Below, piece after piece: positions 1 through 8,965 of a stretch of DNA of 64,000 nt; position 1 is the first letter of the stretch; each line of letters starts with the position of its first letter. The position numbers and the translations under genes are program-made. Under the pieces are notes generated by a model. That model searched no databases, was not told the DNA's origin, and worked only from the letters and a program-made list of their open reading frames with translations. Origin of the DNA: Streptomyces chryseus (lineage in GTDB: Bacteria; Actinomycetota; Actinomycetes; Streptomycetales; Streptomycetaceae). The stretch spans positions 56,706 to 120,705 of the forward strand of contig NZ_BMVO01000020.1 in NCBI RefSeq assembly GCF_014650755.1, given 5' to 3'.

Positions 1-73
1 GGCGACGCGGCCGGCAGTGATGCAGGCACACCACCACCCTCACAGTGAACTGAGCTCCGGGAGGACCACAGTC

Positions 74-628
74 ATGGCCATCACCGATGACCTGCGCAAG
101 ACCCTCACCGACCCGACCCCCCTCTACTTCGCGGCCGGCACCGCGGACCTGGCCGTCCAGCAGGCGAAGAAGGTGCCCGCGCTCATCGAGCAGCTGCGGG
201 CCGAGGCCCCGGCGCGCATCGACGCCGTACGCAACACGGACCCCAAGGCGGTCCAGGAGAAGGTGACCACGCAGGCCAAGGAGGCCCAGGCCACCGTCCA
301 GGCGAAGGTCACCGAGGTGCTCGGCGCGCTCGACACCGACTTCAAGAAGCTGACCGAGCAGGCGCAGGACCTGGCCCTGCGGAGCGTGGGCGTGGCCGCC
401 GAGTACGCGGTCAAGGCGCGTGAGGCGTACGAGAAGGTCGCCGAGCACGGCGAGCAGAGCGTGAAGACGTGGCGCGGCGAGGCGGCCGAGGAGATCAACG
501 AGATCGCCGTCGCCGTCGAGCCCGACCCGGAGCCCCGGAAGGACGAGCCGAAGGCCGCCGAGGCGAAGAAGACCCCGGCCGCGCGCAAGGCCCCGGCGAA
601 GAAGACCTCGCCGGCCGGCGAGAAGTAG
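74..628 (+). CDS. Helical Lys/Ala-rich protein, heparin-binding-hemagglutinin-like
   Basis: This 184-residue protein is almost entirely charged and helical. Its N-terminal two thirds (MAITDDLRKTL, then repeated AKEAQATVQAKV-type heptads) predict a long coiled coil. The last 30 residues are a Lys/Ala/Pro tail (AKKTPAARKAPAKK) resembling histone tails and the heparin-binding tail of mycobacterial HbhA. There is no signal peptide or membrane segment. I start it at the ATG at 74 because CCGGGAGG lies 9 nt upstream. An in-frame ATG at 17 would add an unlikely His-rich leader. Adhesin-like or nucleoid/lipid-associated roles are both possible and neither is shown here. Confidence 0.75.
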   Translation: MAITDDLRKTLTDPTPLYFAAGTADLAVQQAKKVPALIEQLRAEAPARIDAVRNTDPKAVQEKVTTQAKEAQATVQAKVTEVLGALDTDFKKLTEQAQDLALRSVGVAAEYAVKAREAYEKVAEHGEQSVKTWRGEAAEEINEIAVAVEPDPEPRKDEPKAAEAKKTPAARKAPAKKTSPAGEK

Positions 629-782
629 GACGGGCGCCGCATGTGACGGCACGTGCGGCGCGTACGGCGATGGCGGTGGCCGGGTCCGTACGGGCGTGAG
701 CCGGGCACCTTGTGGGTGTCCGGCTCGTTGTCCGGGTACCTTGGCCGCGAGGCGCTCATCCACTCTCTAGGCGGTGTCCAGC

Positions 783-1124
783 ATGTTGCTCTCGGGATTC
801 GGCACTCTGCTGTCGTTGCTCAACCTCGCCATGCTCGTCCTCGCCGTGGTGGCGCTGTTCTTCGCCGCGACGGCCCGTGAGGACGCGTACCGCGCGACCG
901 ACAAGCAGACCAAGGTCTTCTGGCTGGTCCTGCTGGGCGTGACGGTCGCCGTGAACCTGTTCGTCCCGATGCTGTTCCTGCAGATCGCCGGACTGGTCGC
1001 GACCATCGTCTTCATGGTCGACGTACGGCCCGCGATCAAGCAGGTGTCGGGTGGCGGCGGCGGTGGCCGCAAGGGCGGCAGCAGCAGCGACGGCCCGTAC
1101 GGGCCGTACAACGGCGGACGCTAG
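783..1124 (+). CDS. DUF2516-family small membrane protein
   Basis: The protein has 113 residues and begins MLLSGFGTLLSLLNLAML. It has an N-terminal hydrophobic helix, a short loop (REDAYRATDKQTK) and two further hydrophobic segments (FWLVLLGVTVAVNLF and MLFLQIAGLVATIVFMV). A Gly/Ser-rich cytosolic tail contains a duplicated GPYGPY. This matches the actinobacterial DUF2516 family, whose function is unknown. I prefer the ATG at 783 over the GTG at 774 because AGGCGG lies at a workable distance only for the ATG. Confidence 0.8.
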   Translation: MLLSGFGTLLSLLNLAMLVLAVVALFFAATAREDAYRATDKQTKVFWLVLLGVTVAVNLFVPMLFLQIAGLVATIVFMVDVRPAIKQVSGGGGGGRKGGSSSDGPYGPYNGGR

Positions 1125-1171
1125 CCACCGGGCGCGGCGGCTCTTCGCCTCCGGCCGGGGAGGGGCGGCCC

Positions 1172-2521
1172 TCAGCCCCGGTCGAGGAGCAGCAGCGCCA
1201 CGTCGTCGGTCAGCTCGCCGCCGTTGAGGTCGCGTGCCTCGGTGACCGCCGCCTCCAGCAGCGCCTCGCCCCGGAGCCCGGCCGCCAGCTGGCGGTTGAT
1301 CATGTCGACCATGCCGTCCTGACCGAGCCGCTGCTTCGACCCGGGCGGGCCGACACGGCCCTCGATCAGGCCGTCCGTGTACATCATCAGGCTCCACGAG
1401 CCGCCCAGCTCGACCTGCCGCCGCGACCAGCGGGCGCGGGGCAGCAGACCGAGCGCCGGGCCCCCGTCCTCGTACGGAAGCAGCTGCGCGGCCCGGCCCT
1501 GGCGTGCGATCAGCGGTGACGGGTGGCCCGCCAGGCACAGCCCGGCCCGCCGGCCGTCCGGAGCGATGTCGACCGTGCAGAGCGTCGCGAAGATCTCCTC
1601 GCTCTCCCGCTCGTGTTCCAGGACCTGCTGGAGCGTGGACAGCAGCTCGTCGCCGCACAGGCCCGCGAACGTCAGGGCGCGCCAGGCGATGCGCAGTTCC
1701 ACGCCCAGGGCGGCCTCGTCCGGGCCGTGGCCGCAGACGTCGCCGATCATCGCGTGGACCGTGCCGTCGGAGGTGCGGACCGTGTCGTAGAAGTCACCGC
1801 CGAGCAGGGCGCGTGAGCGCCCGGGCCGGTAGCGGGACGCGAAGCGCAGGTTCGAACCCTCCAGCAGCGGGGTCGGCAGCAGGCCGCGCTCCAGGCGGGC
1901 GTTCTCCTGCGCGCGCAGCCGCGACTCGGCCAGCTTGTGCTGCGCCCGGTCGGCGCGCTTGCGCTCGACGGCGTAACGGATGGCGCGGCTGAGCTGACGC
2001 CCGTCGAGCTCGTCGCGGAACAGGTAGTCCTGCGCGCCGACGCGCACCGCCTCGGCGGCCAGGTCGGCGTCGGTCTCGGCGGTCAGCGCCAGCACGGCGT
2101 GCCGGGGCGCGAGCCGCAGCACGTGCCGCAGGGCCGCCAGCCGGTCCCCGGCCTCGCCGTCGCCGCCCGAGGAGGGGGCGGGCAGGGCGAGGTCGAGCAG
2201 GATGCAGTGGACGTCGTCCGTGAGCAGCCGCTCGGCCTCCGTGAGGTTGCGGGCGGTACGGATACGGACACGGGTGCCGGCGGCGTCGAGCAGCGACGGG
2301 ACGGTGAACGTCCCCGCCGGGTCGTCCTCGATCACCAGCAGGGTGAGATCGGTGCTGTTCGCGGACATGCCGGGGGAGGCCGGGGCGGCCTGGACCGTGG
2401 CTGCCACCGGTGCTGCGGCTGCCGCGGTCTGCATGCTGCTCCCGGCCTGCTGTTTCGGCAGGAGGACCTGACCGTGCTCCACGGCCGTGCTCTCACGCTG
2501 CCGCGGTACGGGTACGGGCAT
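1172..2521 (-). CDS. Response-regulator receiver fused to PP2C/SpoIIE-type serine phosphatase
   Basis: This is a 449-residue two-domain signalling protein. A receiver domain (LTLLVIEDD... ILLDLALP, with the phospho-acceptor Asp in LLDL) is followed by a coiled linker and a PPM/SpoIIE phosphatase domain. The metal-binding motifs GGDFYD, GDVCGHG and LTDDVALLLL are visible, as is YTDGLIEGR. Such proteins dephosphorylate anti-sigma-factor antagonists under two-component control. No partner kinase or STAS protein is adjacent. The start at 2521 is favoured by AAGGA about 10 nt upstream and by high GC3 from that codon onward. The ATG at 2434, with GGGAG upstream, is an alternative. Confidence 0.85.
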   Translation of the reverse strand: MPVPVPRQRESTAVEHGQVLLPKQQAGSSMQTAAAAAPVAATVQAAPASPGMSANSTDLTLLVIEDDPAGTFTVPSLLDAAGTRVRIRTARNLTEAERLLTDDVHCILLDLALPAPSSGGDGEAGDRLAALRHVLRLAPRHAVLALTAETDADLAAEAVRVGAQDYLFRDELDGRQLSRAIRYAVERKRADRAQHKLAESRLRAQENARLERGLLPTPLLEGSNLRFASRYRPGRSRALLGGDFYDTVRTSDGTVHAMIGDVCGHGPDEAALGVELRIAWRALTFAGLCGDELLSTLQQVLEHERESEEIFATLCTVDIAPDGRRAGLCLAGHPSPLIARQGRAAQLLPYEDGGPALGLLPRARWSRRQVELGGSWSLMMYTDGLIEGRVGPPGSKQRLGQDGMVDMINRQLAAGLRGEALLEAAVTEARDLNGGELTDDVALLLLDRG

Positions 2522-2768
2522 CGGTTTCGGTTTCCTTCCCACCCCCCGAGGGTGCGGCGGCACGACGATCGACGTTCCGCCAAACGGGGACCATAGCGTC
2601 ACCCGGCGCCCCAGCGGAATGCCGTGCGCAAAGCCGCCAGGGCCATATGCCGCCTCCCGCAACGCATCCGGCCGTATCGGCAGGGTGCCGGGTCATGACG
2701 AACATCACGCCCCGGACCACCCGTACGGCCGCCCGCGACGGCTCGGCCGCGCCCCCGGGGATCCGGTT

Positions 2769-3830
2769 CTACTTGTCCGGACGGACGACGCCCAGAATCG
2801 GCATCGAACCGGCCCCGGCCATCGTCACGTCCCGGCCGGGACGGGGCGCGTGCACCATCGCGCCGTCGCCCACGTACATCCCGATGTGGCTGGCGTCGTC
2901 GAAGTAGACGATCAGGTCGCCGGGCCGCATGTCCCTCACGTCGACGCGCGGCAGCTGCTTCCACTGCTCCTGCGACGTCCGCGGTATGGCGCGTCCGCCC
3001 GCGAGCCACGCCTGCGACGTCAGCCCCGAGCAGTCGAAGGAGCCCGGGCCCTCGGCGCCCCAGACGTACGGCTTGCCGATCTGGGCCGTCGCGAAGGCGA
3101 CGGCGGCCTCGCCGCCCTTCGTCGCCCTGCCCGCGGCGTCCCCGAGCGCGCCGGAGTCGAGCCAGGCGGTCTGCGCCCGGTACTCCGCCTCCTGCTCCAT
3201 CCGCAGAAGCCGCTCGCGCTCGTCCTTCTCCAGCGTCGACTCGAGCTTCTCCGCGGCGGCGATCTGCTTCTTGATCTCCTTCTTCGCCGCTTCCTTCTTC
3301 TTGCGGCTCGACTCCAGTCGTTTCCACTGGGCGGTGGCGTCCTCGGTGTACGCCTCCAAGTCGGTCTGTGTACGGGACAGTTCGCCCAGGAGCCCCTTGG
3401 CCGCCTGCTGCCCCTCGCGCAGCCGCCCCGCCCCGTCGAGGAAGTGCCGGGGGTCGCGGCTGAGCATCAGCTTCGCCTCGGGCGGCAGCCCGCCGCTGCG
3501 GTACTGGGCGCGCGCCTCGGCCCCGATCCTCCGCTTGAGGTCCTCGATCCGCTGCTGGCCCTCGACGATCTCCTTGGCCAGCTTCACGATCTCGGACGAC
3601 TGCTTGTCGGCGCGCTCCTCGGCCAGGTTGTACGCGTCGGTGGCCGCCCCGGCCTTGCGGTACAGGGCGTCGATCTCGCCGCGCACCTCCTGGAGCCGCT
3701 GCTCGCTGCGCGGCGGACTGGGATCGGCGTACGCCTGTCCCGGCGCGGCCAGCACGGTCAGGGCGCAGACCAGCGCGATCGCGGTCGCGGCGCTGCGACG
3801 TCGGTTCACAAGCTCCCCCGGATCCCACAT
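2769..3830 (-). CDS. Secreted NlpC/P60 (C40) cell-wall peptidase
   Basis: The 353-residue protein has an N-terminal signal peptide (basic NRRRS, hydrophobic core, cleavage near GQAYA-DP). A roughly 180-residue coiled coil follows, then a C-terminal NlpC/P60 domain. Catalytic Cys267 lies in FDCSGL and His315 in ASHIGMY. These enzymes cut D-Glu-mDAP peptide bonds in peptidoglycan, and the coiled coil usually regulates or localises them. The ATG at 3830 has GAGG 6 nt upstream. A GTG at 3809, preceded by GGGGGAG, would give a shorter conventional signal peptide and remains possible. Confidence 0.88.
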   Translation of the reverse strand: MWDPGELVNRRRSAATAIALVCALTVLAAPGQAYADPSPPRSEQRLQEVRGEIDALYRKAGAATDAYNLAEERADKQSSEIVKLAKEIVEGQQRIEDLKRRIGAEARAQYRSGGLPPEAKLMLSRDPRHFLDGAGRLREGQQAAKGLLGELSRTQTDLEAYTEDATAQWKRLESSRKKKEAAKKEIKKQIAAAEKLESTLEKDERERLLRMEQEAEYRAQTAWLDSGALGDAAGRATKGGEAAVAFATAQIGKPYVWGAEGPGSFDCSGLTSQAWLAGGRAIPRTSQEQWKQLPRVDVRDMRPGDLIVYFDDASHIGMYVGDGAMVHAPRPGRDVTMAGAGSMPILGVVRPDK

Positions 3831-3996
3831 CACATACCTCGCGCATGTGATTTACCGTCAGTAACATAGGCGCGAAAGGGATGCTGCCATGCCGCCCGTC
3901 AAAACGACAGAGGCCCCCGCACACTGGTTTCTGACGAACAGGCAGCTCGCCGCGTTCCCTCCGGCGATCACTCGTTCGGGAAGATCCCGAACGGTT

Positions 3997-4803
3997 TCAG
4001 CCGGTGCGCGGCCGGAGAGCGGCCCAGTTCACGGTGACCTCACCCTGCCGCCACCGCCGTTCCCCGTCCGCCAGCGGCCAGTCGGCCGAGAGGTCGCGCA
4101 CGGACTTGATCCAGCGCTGCCGGGCGCCGAGCGAGGCGTACGGAGCCGCCGCCGCCCACGCCCGGTCGAAGTCCCGCAGGAAGGCGTGCACCGGTTCGCC
4201 GGGCACATTGCGGTGGATGAGGGCCTTCGGCAGCCGCTCCGCGAGGTCGGAAGGCCGCTCCAACGACCCCAGCCGGGTCGCGAACGTCACGGTCCGCGGC
4301 CCCTCCGCCCCCAGCGCGACCCACACGTGCCGCCGCCCGATCTCGTCGCACGTCCCCTCGACCAGCAGACCGCCGGGCGCCAGCCGCCCGCACAGCCGGG
4401 CCCAGACCGCCGCGACCTCGCCCTCGTCGTACTGGCGCAGCACGTTCGCCGCCCGGATCAGGGCGGGCCGGCGGCTGTCGGGCAGCGGGACCTCGAAGCC
4501 GCCGTGCCGGAAGGCGAGACCGTCGCGCTCGTACGGCTTCGCGGCCGCGACCCGGGCCGGTTCGATCTCGATGCCCACGACCTCGGCGGCGGGCGCGGCG
4601 GTGCGCAGCCGCCCGAGCAGCTCGACGGCGGTCCAGGGCGCGGCCCCGTACCCGAGGTCCACCGCGACCGGGTCCGCGCTGCGGCGCAGCTCGGGGCCGT
4701 GCGCGGCGGCGATCCAGCGGTCCATGCGACGCAGCCGGTTCGGATTGGTGGTCCCGCGGGTGACGGCGCCGACGGGGCGCGAAGGGGACGTGCGGGAGGG
4801 CAT
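3997..4803 (-). CDS. Class I SAM-dependent methyltransferase
   Basis: This is a 268-residue Rossmann-fold methyltransferase. Motif I is VAVDLGYGAAPWTAVEL, an acidic residue at the end of strand 2 is present (VVGIEIEP), and a motif IV region reads APGGLLVEGTCDE. The substrate cannot be inferred. The gene is divergent from mshA. No ribosome-binding site precedes the ATG, but TACCCT (4815-4810) ends 6 nt upstream, so a leaderless transcript is likely. Confidence 0.8.
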   Translation of the reverse strand: MPSRTSPSRPVGAVTRGTTNPNRLRRMDRWIAAAHGPELRRSADPVAVDLGYGAAPWTAVELLGRLRTAAPAAEVVGIEIEPARVAAAKPYERDGLAFRHGGFEVPLPDSRRPALIRAANVLRQYDEGEVAAVWARLCGRLAPGGLLVEGTCDEIGRRHVWVALGAEGPRTVTFATRLGSLERPSDLAERLPKALIHRNVPGEPVHAFLRDFDRAWAAAAPYASLGARQRWIKSVRDLSADWPLADGERRWRQGEVTVNWAALRPRTG

Positions 4804-4966
4804 GAAGCGAGGGTAAGCGCCCGCACGCCCCCGCAAAGGTTGAGGCGGCTGAAGTAATGATTTGGCAAAACGGAAATGGGAGGGGGGTATTCCGCTGTTT
4901 GCGCTCACGGAGGGCCGTGACCGCGCTCTCCCCGCGTCATGCCCCGAGCGAGGAGGAACCGTCGAC

Positions 4967-6313
4967 GTGAGCCAGTACGTCTCCCGACTCGCCGGCACAC
5001 TGGCGGCGCCGCCCCGCCTCCGGCTGCCCGGCGGCCACCACCGCAAGCCGCGCCGGATCGCCATGCTCAGCGTCCACACCTCCCCGCTGCACCAGCCGGG
5101 GACGGGCGACGCGGGCGGCATGAACGTCTACATCGTCGAACTCGCCAAGCGCCTCGCCGCCATCAACATCGAGGTCGAGATCTTCACCCGGGCGACCACC
5201 GGCGGCCTGCCGCCCAGCGTCGAGCTGTCGCCCGGCGTCCTGGTGCGCCACATCGACGCGGGCCCCTACGAGGGCCTCGCCAAGGAGGAGCTGCCCGCGC
5301 AGCTCTGCGCCTTCACGCACGGCGTGATGCAGGCCTGGGCCGGCCAGCGCCCCGGCTACTACGACCTCGTGCACTCCCACTACTGGCTCTCGGGCCACGT
5401 CGGCTGGCTCGCCGCCGAACGCTGGGGCGCCCCCCTCGTCCACGCCATGCACACCATGGCCAAGGTCAAGAACGCCGCACTCGCCGATGGCGACACCCCC
5501 GAACCGGCCGCGCGCGTCATCGGCGAGACGCAGATCGTACGGGCGGCCGACCGCCTCATCGCCAACACGGCGGAGGAGGCGGACGAACTGACCCGCTTCT
5601 ACGAGGCCGACCCCGCCAAGACCGCCGTCGTACACCCCGGCGTGAACCTCGACCGCTTCCGCCCGGCCGACGGCCGCGCCGCCGCCCGCGAGCGCCTCGG
5701 CCTGCCCCAGGACGCGTTCGTCCCCCTCTTCGCGGGCCGCATCCAGCCGCTCAAGGCCCCCGACATCCTGCTGCGCGCGGTCGCCGTACTGCTCGACGAG
5801 GACCCGTCGCTGCGCGCGAAGATCGTGGTGCCGGTCGTCGGCGGACCCAGCGGCAGCGGCCTCGCCAAGCCCGAGGGCCTCCAGAAGCTCGCGGCGCGCC
5901 TGGGCATCGCCGACGTCGTACGCTTCCGCCCGCCCGTCGGCCAGGACCGCCTGGCGGACTGGTTCCGGGCGGCCTCGGCGCTCGTCATGCCCTCGTACAG
6001 CGAATCGTTCGGCCTGGTCGCCATAGAGGCGCAGGCGTCCGGCACCCCGGTGGTCGCCGCGTCGGTCGGCGGCCTTCCGGTAGCGGTACGGGACGGGCGG
6101 ACCGGCATCCTCGTCGAGGGCCACGACCCGGCCGGATACGCCCGCGCGCTGCGGCGCCTCATCGACGAGCCGGGCCTGGTGGACACCATGGGCGCGGCGG
6201 CAGCCCGGCACGCGCAGGGCTTCGGCTGGGACACCGCCGCGTCGGCCACGGCCGACGTCTACACGGCCGCGATGCACGAACACCGCCGTCGCGTACGCTC
6301 GCACCATGGCTGA
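4967..6313 (+). CDS. mshA: D-inositol-3-phosphate glycosyltransferase (mycothiol synthesis)
   Basis: This 448-residue GT4-family enzyme performs the first step of mycothiol synthesis, transferring GlcNAc from UDP-GlcNAc to 1L-inositol-1-phosphate. Family marks are HTSPLHQPGTGDAGGMNVY near the N-terminus, SHYWLSG, the NTAEEADEL segment and the C-terminal nucleotide-sugar signature SESFGLVAIEAQASGTPV. The GTG start follows AGGAGGAA with 8-9 nt spacing. The longer in-frame reading to 4862 lacks coding character. Upstream, GGAAA (4872) and GTT (4897) are about 20 nt apart, near the SigR promoter pattern known for mycothiol genes. The gene overlaps the next by 8 nt. Confidence 0.95.
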   Translation: MSQYVSRLAGTLAAPPRLRLPGGHHRKPRRIAMLSVHTSPLHQPGTGDAGGMNVYIVELAKRLAAINIEVEIFTRATTGGLPPSVELSPGVLVRHIDAGPYEGLAKEELPAQLCAFTHGVMQAWAGQRPGYYDLVHSHYWLSGHVGWLAAERWGAPLVHAMHTMAKVKNAALADGDTPEPAARVIGETQIVRAADRLIANTAEEADELTRFYEADPAKTAVVHPGVNLDRFRPADGRAAARERLGLPQDAFVPLFAGRIQPLKAPDILLRAVAVLLDEDPSLRAKIVVPVVGGPSGSGLAKPEGLQKLAARLGIADVVRFRPPVGQDRLADWFRAASALVMPSYSESFGLVAIEAQASGTPVVAASVGGLPVAVRDGRTGILVEGHDPAGYARALRRLIDEPGLVDTMGAAAARHAQGFGWDTAASATADVYTAAMHEHRRRVRSHHG

Positions 6314-6791
6314 CGCGCAGCAGGTCATCGAGAAGACGCTGAAGGAAGCGGAGCTCGAATGGGAGAGCCCCGAGCCCGGCTCGTACGTGGTCAAACTCCC
6401 CGGCACCCGCAAGCTGTCCACGACCTGCTCACTGAAGGTCGGCCGGCACTCCCTGTCCATCAACGCCTTCGTCATCCGCCATCCCGACGAGAACGACGCG
6501 GCGGTGCACCGCTGGCTGCTGGAGCGCAACCTGCGCCTGTACGGCGTGAGTTACGCGATCGACAGCCTCGGTGACATCTACCTGGCCGGCAAGCTGCCCC
6601 TGTCGGCGGTGACCCCGGACGAACTGGACCGCCTGCTGGGCAGCGTCCTTGAGGCGGCGGACGGCAGCTTCAACACCCTGCTGGAACTGGGCTTCGCCGG
6701 TGCGATCCGCAAGGAGTACGCGTGGCGGGTGTCGCGGGGTGAATCGACCAGAAACCTCGAAGCGTTCACGCACCTGACCCGGCCCCGCTGA
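6306..6791 (+). CDS. YbjN-domain protein
   Basis: A 161-residue cytosolic protein of the YbjN family, with a type III secretion chaperone-like fold: VIEKTLKEAELEWESPEPGS, then FVIRHPDENDAAVHRWLLERN and YGVSYAIDSLGDIYL. It overlaps the mshA stop by 8 nt, so the two are almost certainly co-translated. This pairing is conserved in actinobacteria. Its molecular function is not established. Confidence 0.88.
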   Translation: MADAQQVIEKTLKEAELEWESPEPGSYVVKLPGTRKLSTTCSLKVGRHSLSINAFVIRHPDENDAAVHRWLLERNLRLYGVSYAIDSLGDIYLAGKLPLSAVTPDELDRLLGSVLEAADGSFNTLLELGFAGAIRKEYAWRVSRGESTRNLEAFTHLTRPR

Positions 6792-6797
6792 CAGAAC

Positions 6798-6825
6798 GGC
6801 CCCGCCTCCCGAGGGAGGCGGGGCC
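6798..6825. terminator. Bidirectional hairpin between ybjN-like gene and secreted protein gene
   Basis: A perfect 13-bp GC-rich stem (GGCCCCGCCTCCC with its complement) closes over a 2-nt GA loop, between two convergent genes. There is no U-tract, as is usual in streptomycetes. Confidence 0.85.
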
Positions 6826-6846
6826 GGACGCGGCGAGGGGACGCCG

Positions 6847-7146
6847 TCAGTCCTTGTCGTTGTGGCCGTCGCGCCCGTTGTAGCCGTTGTCCTTGTGGTG
6901 GTCGCGCCCACAGGAGTGGGACGCCTCGATCTCGGTGATGCCGTACGGGCCACCGACGTTGGAGAGGTAGAAGTCGCCGCTCTGGTTGTCGCAGCCGTAG
7001 CGGTCGGACTTGAAGGGGCTGTCGCTGTAGTGGCCGCCGTCGGAGGGGCCGCCGTCGAAGTCCATGGCGGTGGCAGCGGCGGGCGCGGCTGCCATGAAGC
7101 CGGCGGCGGTGATGCCGGCGAGGGTGATCGCGACGCGACGAAGCAT
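6847..7146 (-). CDS. Small secreted protein with one Cys pair
   Basis: The 99-residue product has a signal peptide (MLRRVAITLAGITAAGFMAAAPAAATA) and a short mature region with only two cysteines (YGCDNQSGDF and SHSCGRDH), probably a disulfide. The C-terminus is His/Asp/Gly/Asn-rich (HHKDNGYNGRDGHNDKD). AGGAG lies upstream of the ATG. I do not recognise a family. The His/Asp-rich tail could bind metal, but that is only an impression. Confidence 0.7.
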   Translation of the reverse strand: MLRRVAITLAGITAAGFMAAAPAAATAMDFDGGPSDGGHYSDSPFKSDRYGCDNQSGDFYLSNVGGPYGITEIEASHSCGRDHHKDNGYNGRDGHNDKD

Positions 7147-7451
7147 GTTTCGCTCTCCTGTACGTACGTGACGGGTGGGGCCTGACGGGGACTGACTTCA
7201 CCTCACCCCCCGCGCACATGACGGCGGCACACGCCAACGGTCATCCGGACGGGGGAGACCGCTGCCTCCGATCGGTCCCACACCCCGCCCGGGCCACCCC
7301 GAGCAGGCCATCCCACCCACGCCACCCCACGCCGGGGCCGAGCGACGCCGCCCCGCGCACTCGGGTTGCCGGGAGGAGACGCCCCGGAACGGCACCGACC
7401 CCAAAGCCCCCGCCCCAGGGACCCGCCACCTCTACGAGGCCCAACGAGCCC
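7147..7451. other. 305-nt intergenic region without a supported gene
   Basis: This lies between two minus-strand genes and should hold the promoter of the small secreted protein. Open frames across it belong to long antisense shadows of the MFS gene. I see no hairpin or repeat worth calling. Confidence 0.5.
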
Positions 7452-8819
7452 TCACCCGCTGACCTTCCGGCCCCCGGTCTCGGGCGCCGGAACGGGTGCG
7501 ACGGCCACCGCGACCGTGGCCACCGGGTCAGCGGACGCACCCTCGGCCACAGCCGCATCCCCCGCCCCTTCCGAGCCTCCGGCACCCTCCGCACCCTCCG
7601 CCTCCGCAAGCACCCGCCGCAGCAACGTCGCGTACCCGATCGCGGCGATCACGCCGATGACCCCGCACGCCATCCACAGGACGTCCGGCCCCGGCCCGTC
7701 CACGATCCAGCCCGCCAGGATCGGCGCGAGGAAGCCGGAGAGGGCCCAGGACATGCCCATGACGCCCTGGTACCGCCCCCGCGCGTGCTCCGGGGCCAGG
7801 CGCGCGGTGGCGGCGGCGTTGGTCGGCACGTGCACCATCTCGCCGAGCGTCCACACCACCACGGTCGCCGCGAACACCAGCGGCGTGCCGGCCAGCGCGG
7901 TCGCCCCGGTCCCGGCGGCGAACAGCAGCGAGGAGACGGTGAGGAGCGCGGCCGGCGACCGCCGTTCGGTGATCTTGTTGACGAGGAGCTGGAAGCCGAC
8001 TATCACAACCCCGTTGACCGCGATGACCATGCCGTACGCGCTGGGTTCGAGACCCTCGCCGGCCATGGTCAGCGGCAGGCCGACCCACGGCGCGGTGAAG
8101 ATCAGGCAGACGAACAGGTTGAGCAGCACCAGCGTCCGGAAAGGCCCGTCCCGCAGCACCTCGACCAGGCTCACCTTCGGCAGCGGGGCGCCCGCGTCCG
8201 CCCCCTTCGCCGCCGCCGGGACGGCGGGCCGGGTCTCCGGCAGCCGCAGGAAGACGATGACCGCGCACAGCACGGTCGCGGCGGCCTCCACCAGGAACAG
8301 CGTCCGGTAGCCGAAGACGATCGCCGCGCCGCCGCCGAGCGCGGCGATGGCGAAGCCGAGGTTGAGCGCCCAGTAGTTCAGGGCGTACGCGCGCCGCCGT
8401 TCGTGCTCCGGCACCAGGTCGGCGATGGTCGCGCCGATCGCCGGCCGCACGGACTGCATGGTGACGCCCATGAGGAGCACCACGACGGCGACGGCCACCG
8501 CACTGGTCACCACGGCGAGCGCGGCCGCGCCCGTGGCCGTGCCCAGGTGCCCGGCGATCATCGTGGGCCGCCGACCCCACCGGTCGGTGAGCATGCCGCC
8601 GAGCGGCGAACCGGCCACACCGCCGAGCCCGTGCAGCGCTATGACGAGCCCCGCGTACCAGGCCGAGTAGCCCAGCTCCTGCGTCAGGTACAGCGACAGG
8701 AAGGTGAGGACGAAGGCCCCGGTGCGGTTCACCAGCGTCGAGGTCCACAGCCACCAGAACCCGTCGGGCAACCCCGAGACCGACTCCTTCGCGGCACGTC
8801 TGAGCGTGGCCATGGACAT
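7452..8819 (-). CDS. MFS efflux transporter
   Basis: A 455-residue major facilitator with about 12 hydrophobic segments and the MFS motif GGMLTDRWGRRPTM between TM2 and TM3. The N-terminus carries NRTGAFVLTFLSLYL, typical of the MDR/DHA1-like MFS family, and the C-terminal tail is Ala/Glu/Val-rich and low-complexity. A GGGGGGA sequence sits 6 nt before the ATG. The substrate is unknown. The gene is divergent from gpmA. Confidence 0.85.
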   Translation of the reverse strand: MSMATLRRAAKESVSGLPDGFWWLWTSTLVNRTGAFVLTFLSLYLTQELGYSAWYAGLVIALHGLGGVAGSPLGGMLTDRWGRRPTMIAGHLGTATGAAALAVVTSAVAVAVVVLLMGVTMQSVRPAIGATIADLVPEHERRRAYALNYWALNLGFAIAALGGGAAIVFGYRTLFLVEAAATVLCAVIVFLRLPETRPAVPAAAKGADAGAPLPKVSLVEVLRDGPFRTLVLLNLFVCLIFTAPWVGLPLTMAGEGLEPSAYGMVIAVNGVVIVGFQLLVNKITERRSPAALLTVSSLLFAAGTGATALAGTPLVFAATVVVWTLGEMVHVPTNAAATARLAPEHARGRYQGVMGMSWALSGFLAPILAGWIVDGPGPDVLWMACGVIGVIAAIGYATLLRRVLAEAEGAEGAGGSEGAGDAAVAEGASADPVATVAVAVAPVPAPETGGRKVSG

Positions 8820-8918
8820 ACGTCATCCCCCCAGGGACCTTCGGCGGCGGTGGACGCCTGTAAGCGGCTGATGCGGTACCCGCAAGTTACAAGCGGCCCG
8901 CCGGCCACAGCCACCCAA

Positions 8919-8958
8919 TTGACGCGAGCGGTCAACCGTCGGGGGCGTCCATTAGTCT
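8919..8958 (+). promoter_or_regulatory. gpmA promoter region with TTGAC/GTCAA inverted repeat
   Basis: TAGTCT (8953-8958) ends 7 nt before the gpmA ATG and there is no ribosome-binding site, which suggests a leaderless transcript. Just upstream, TTGAC and GTCAA (8919-8935) form an inverted repeat around 7 nt in the position expected for an operator or degenerate -35. Confidence 0.4.
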
Positions 8959-8965
8959 CGTACGC

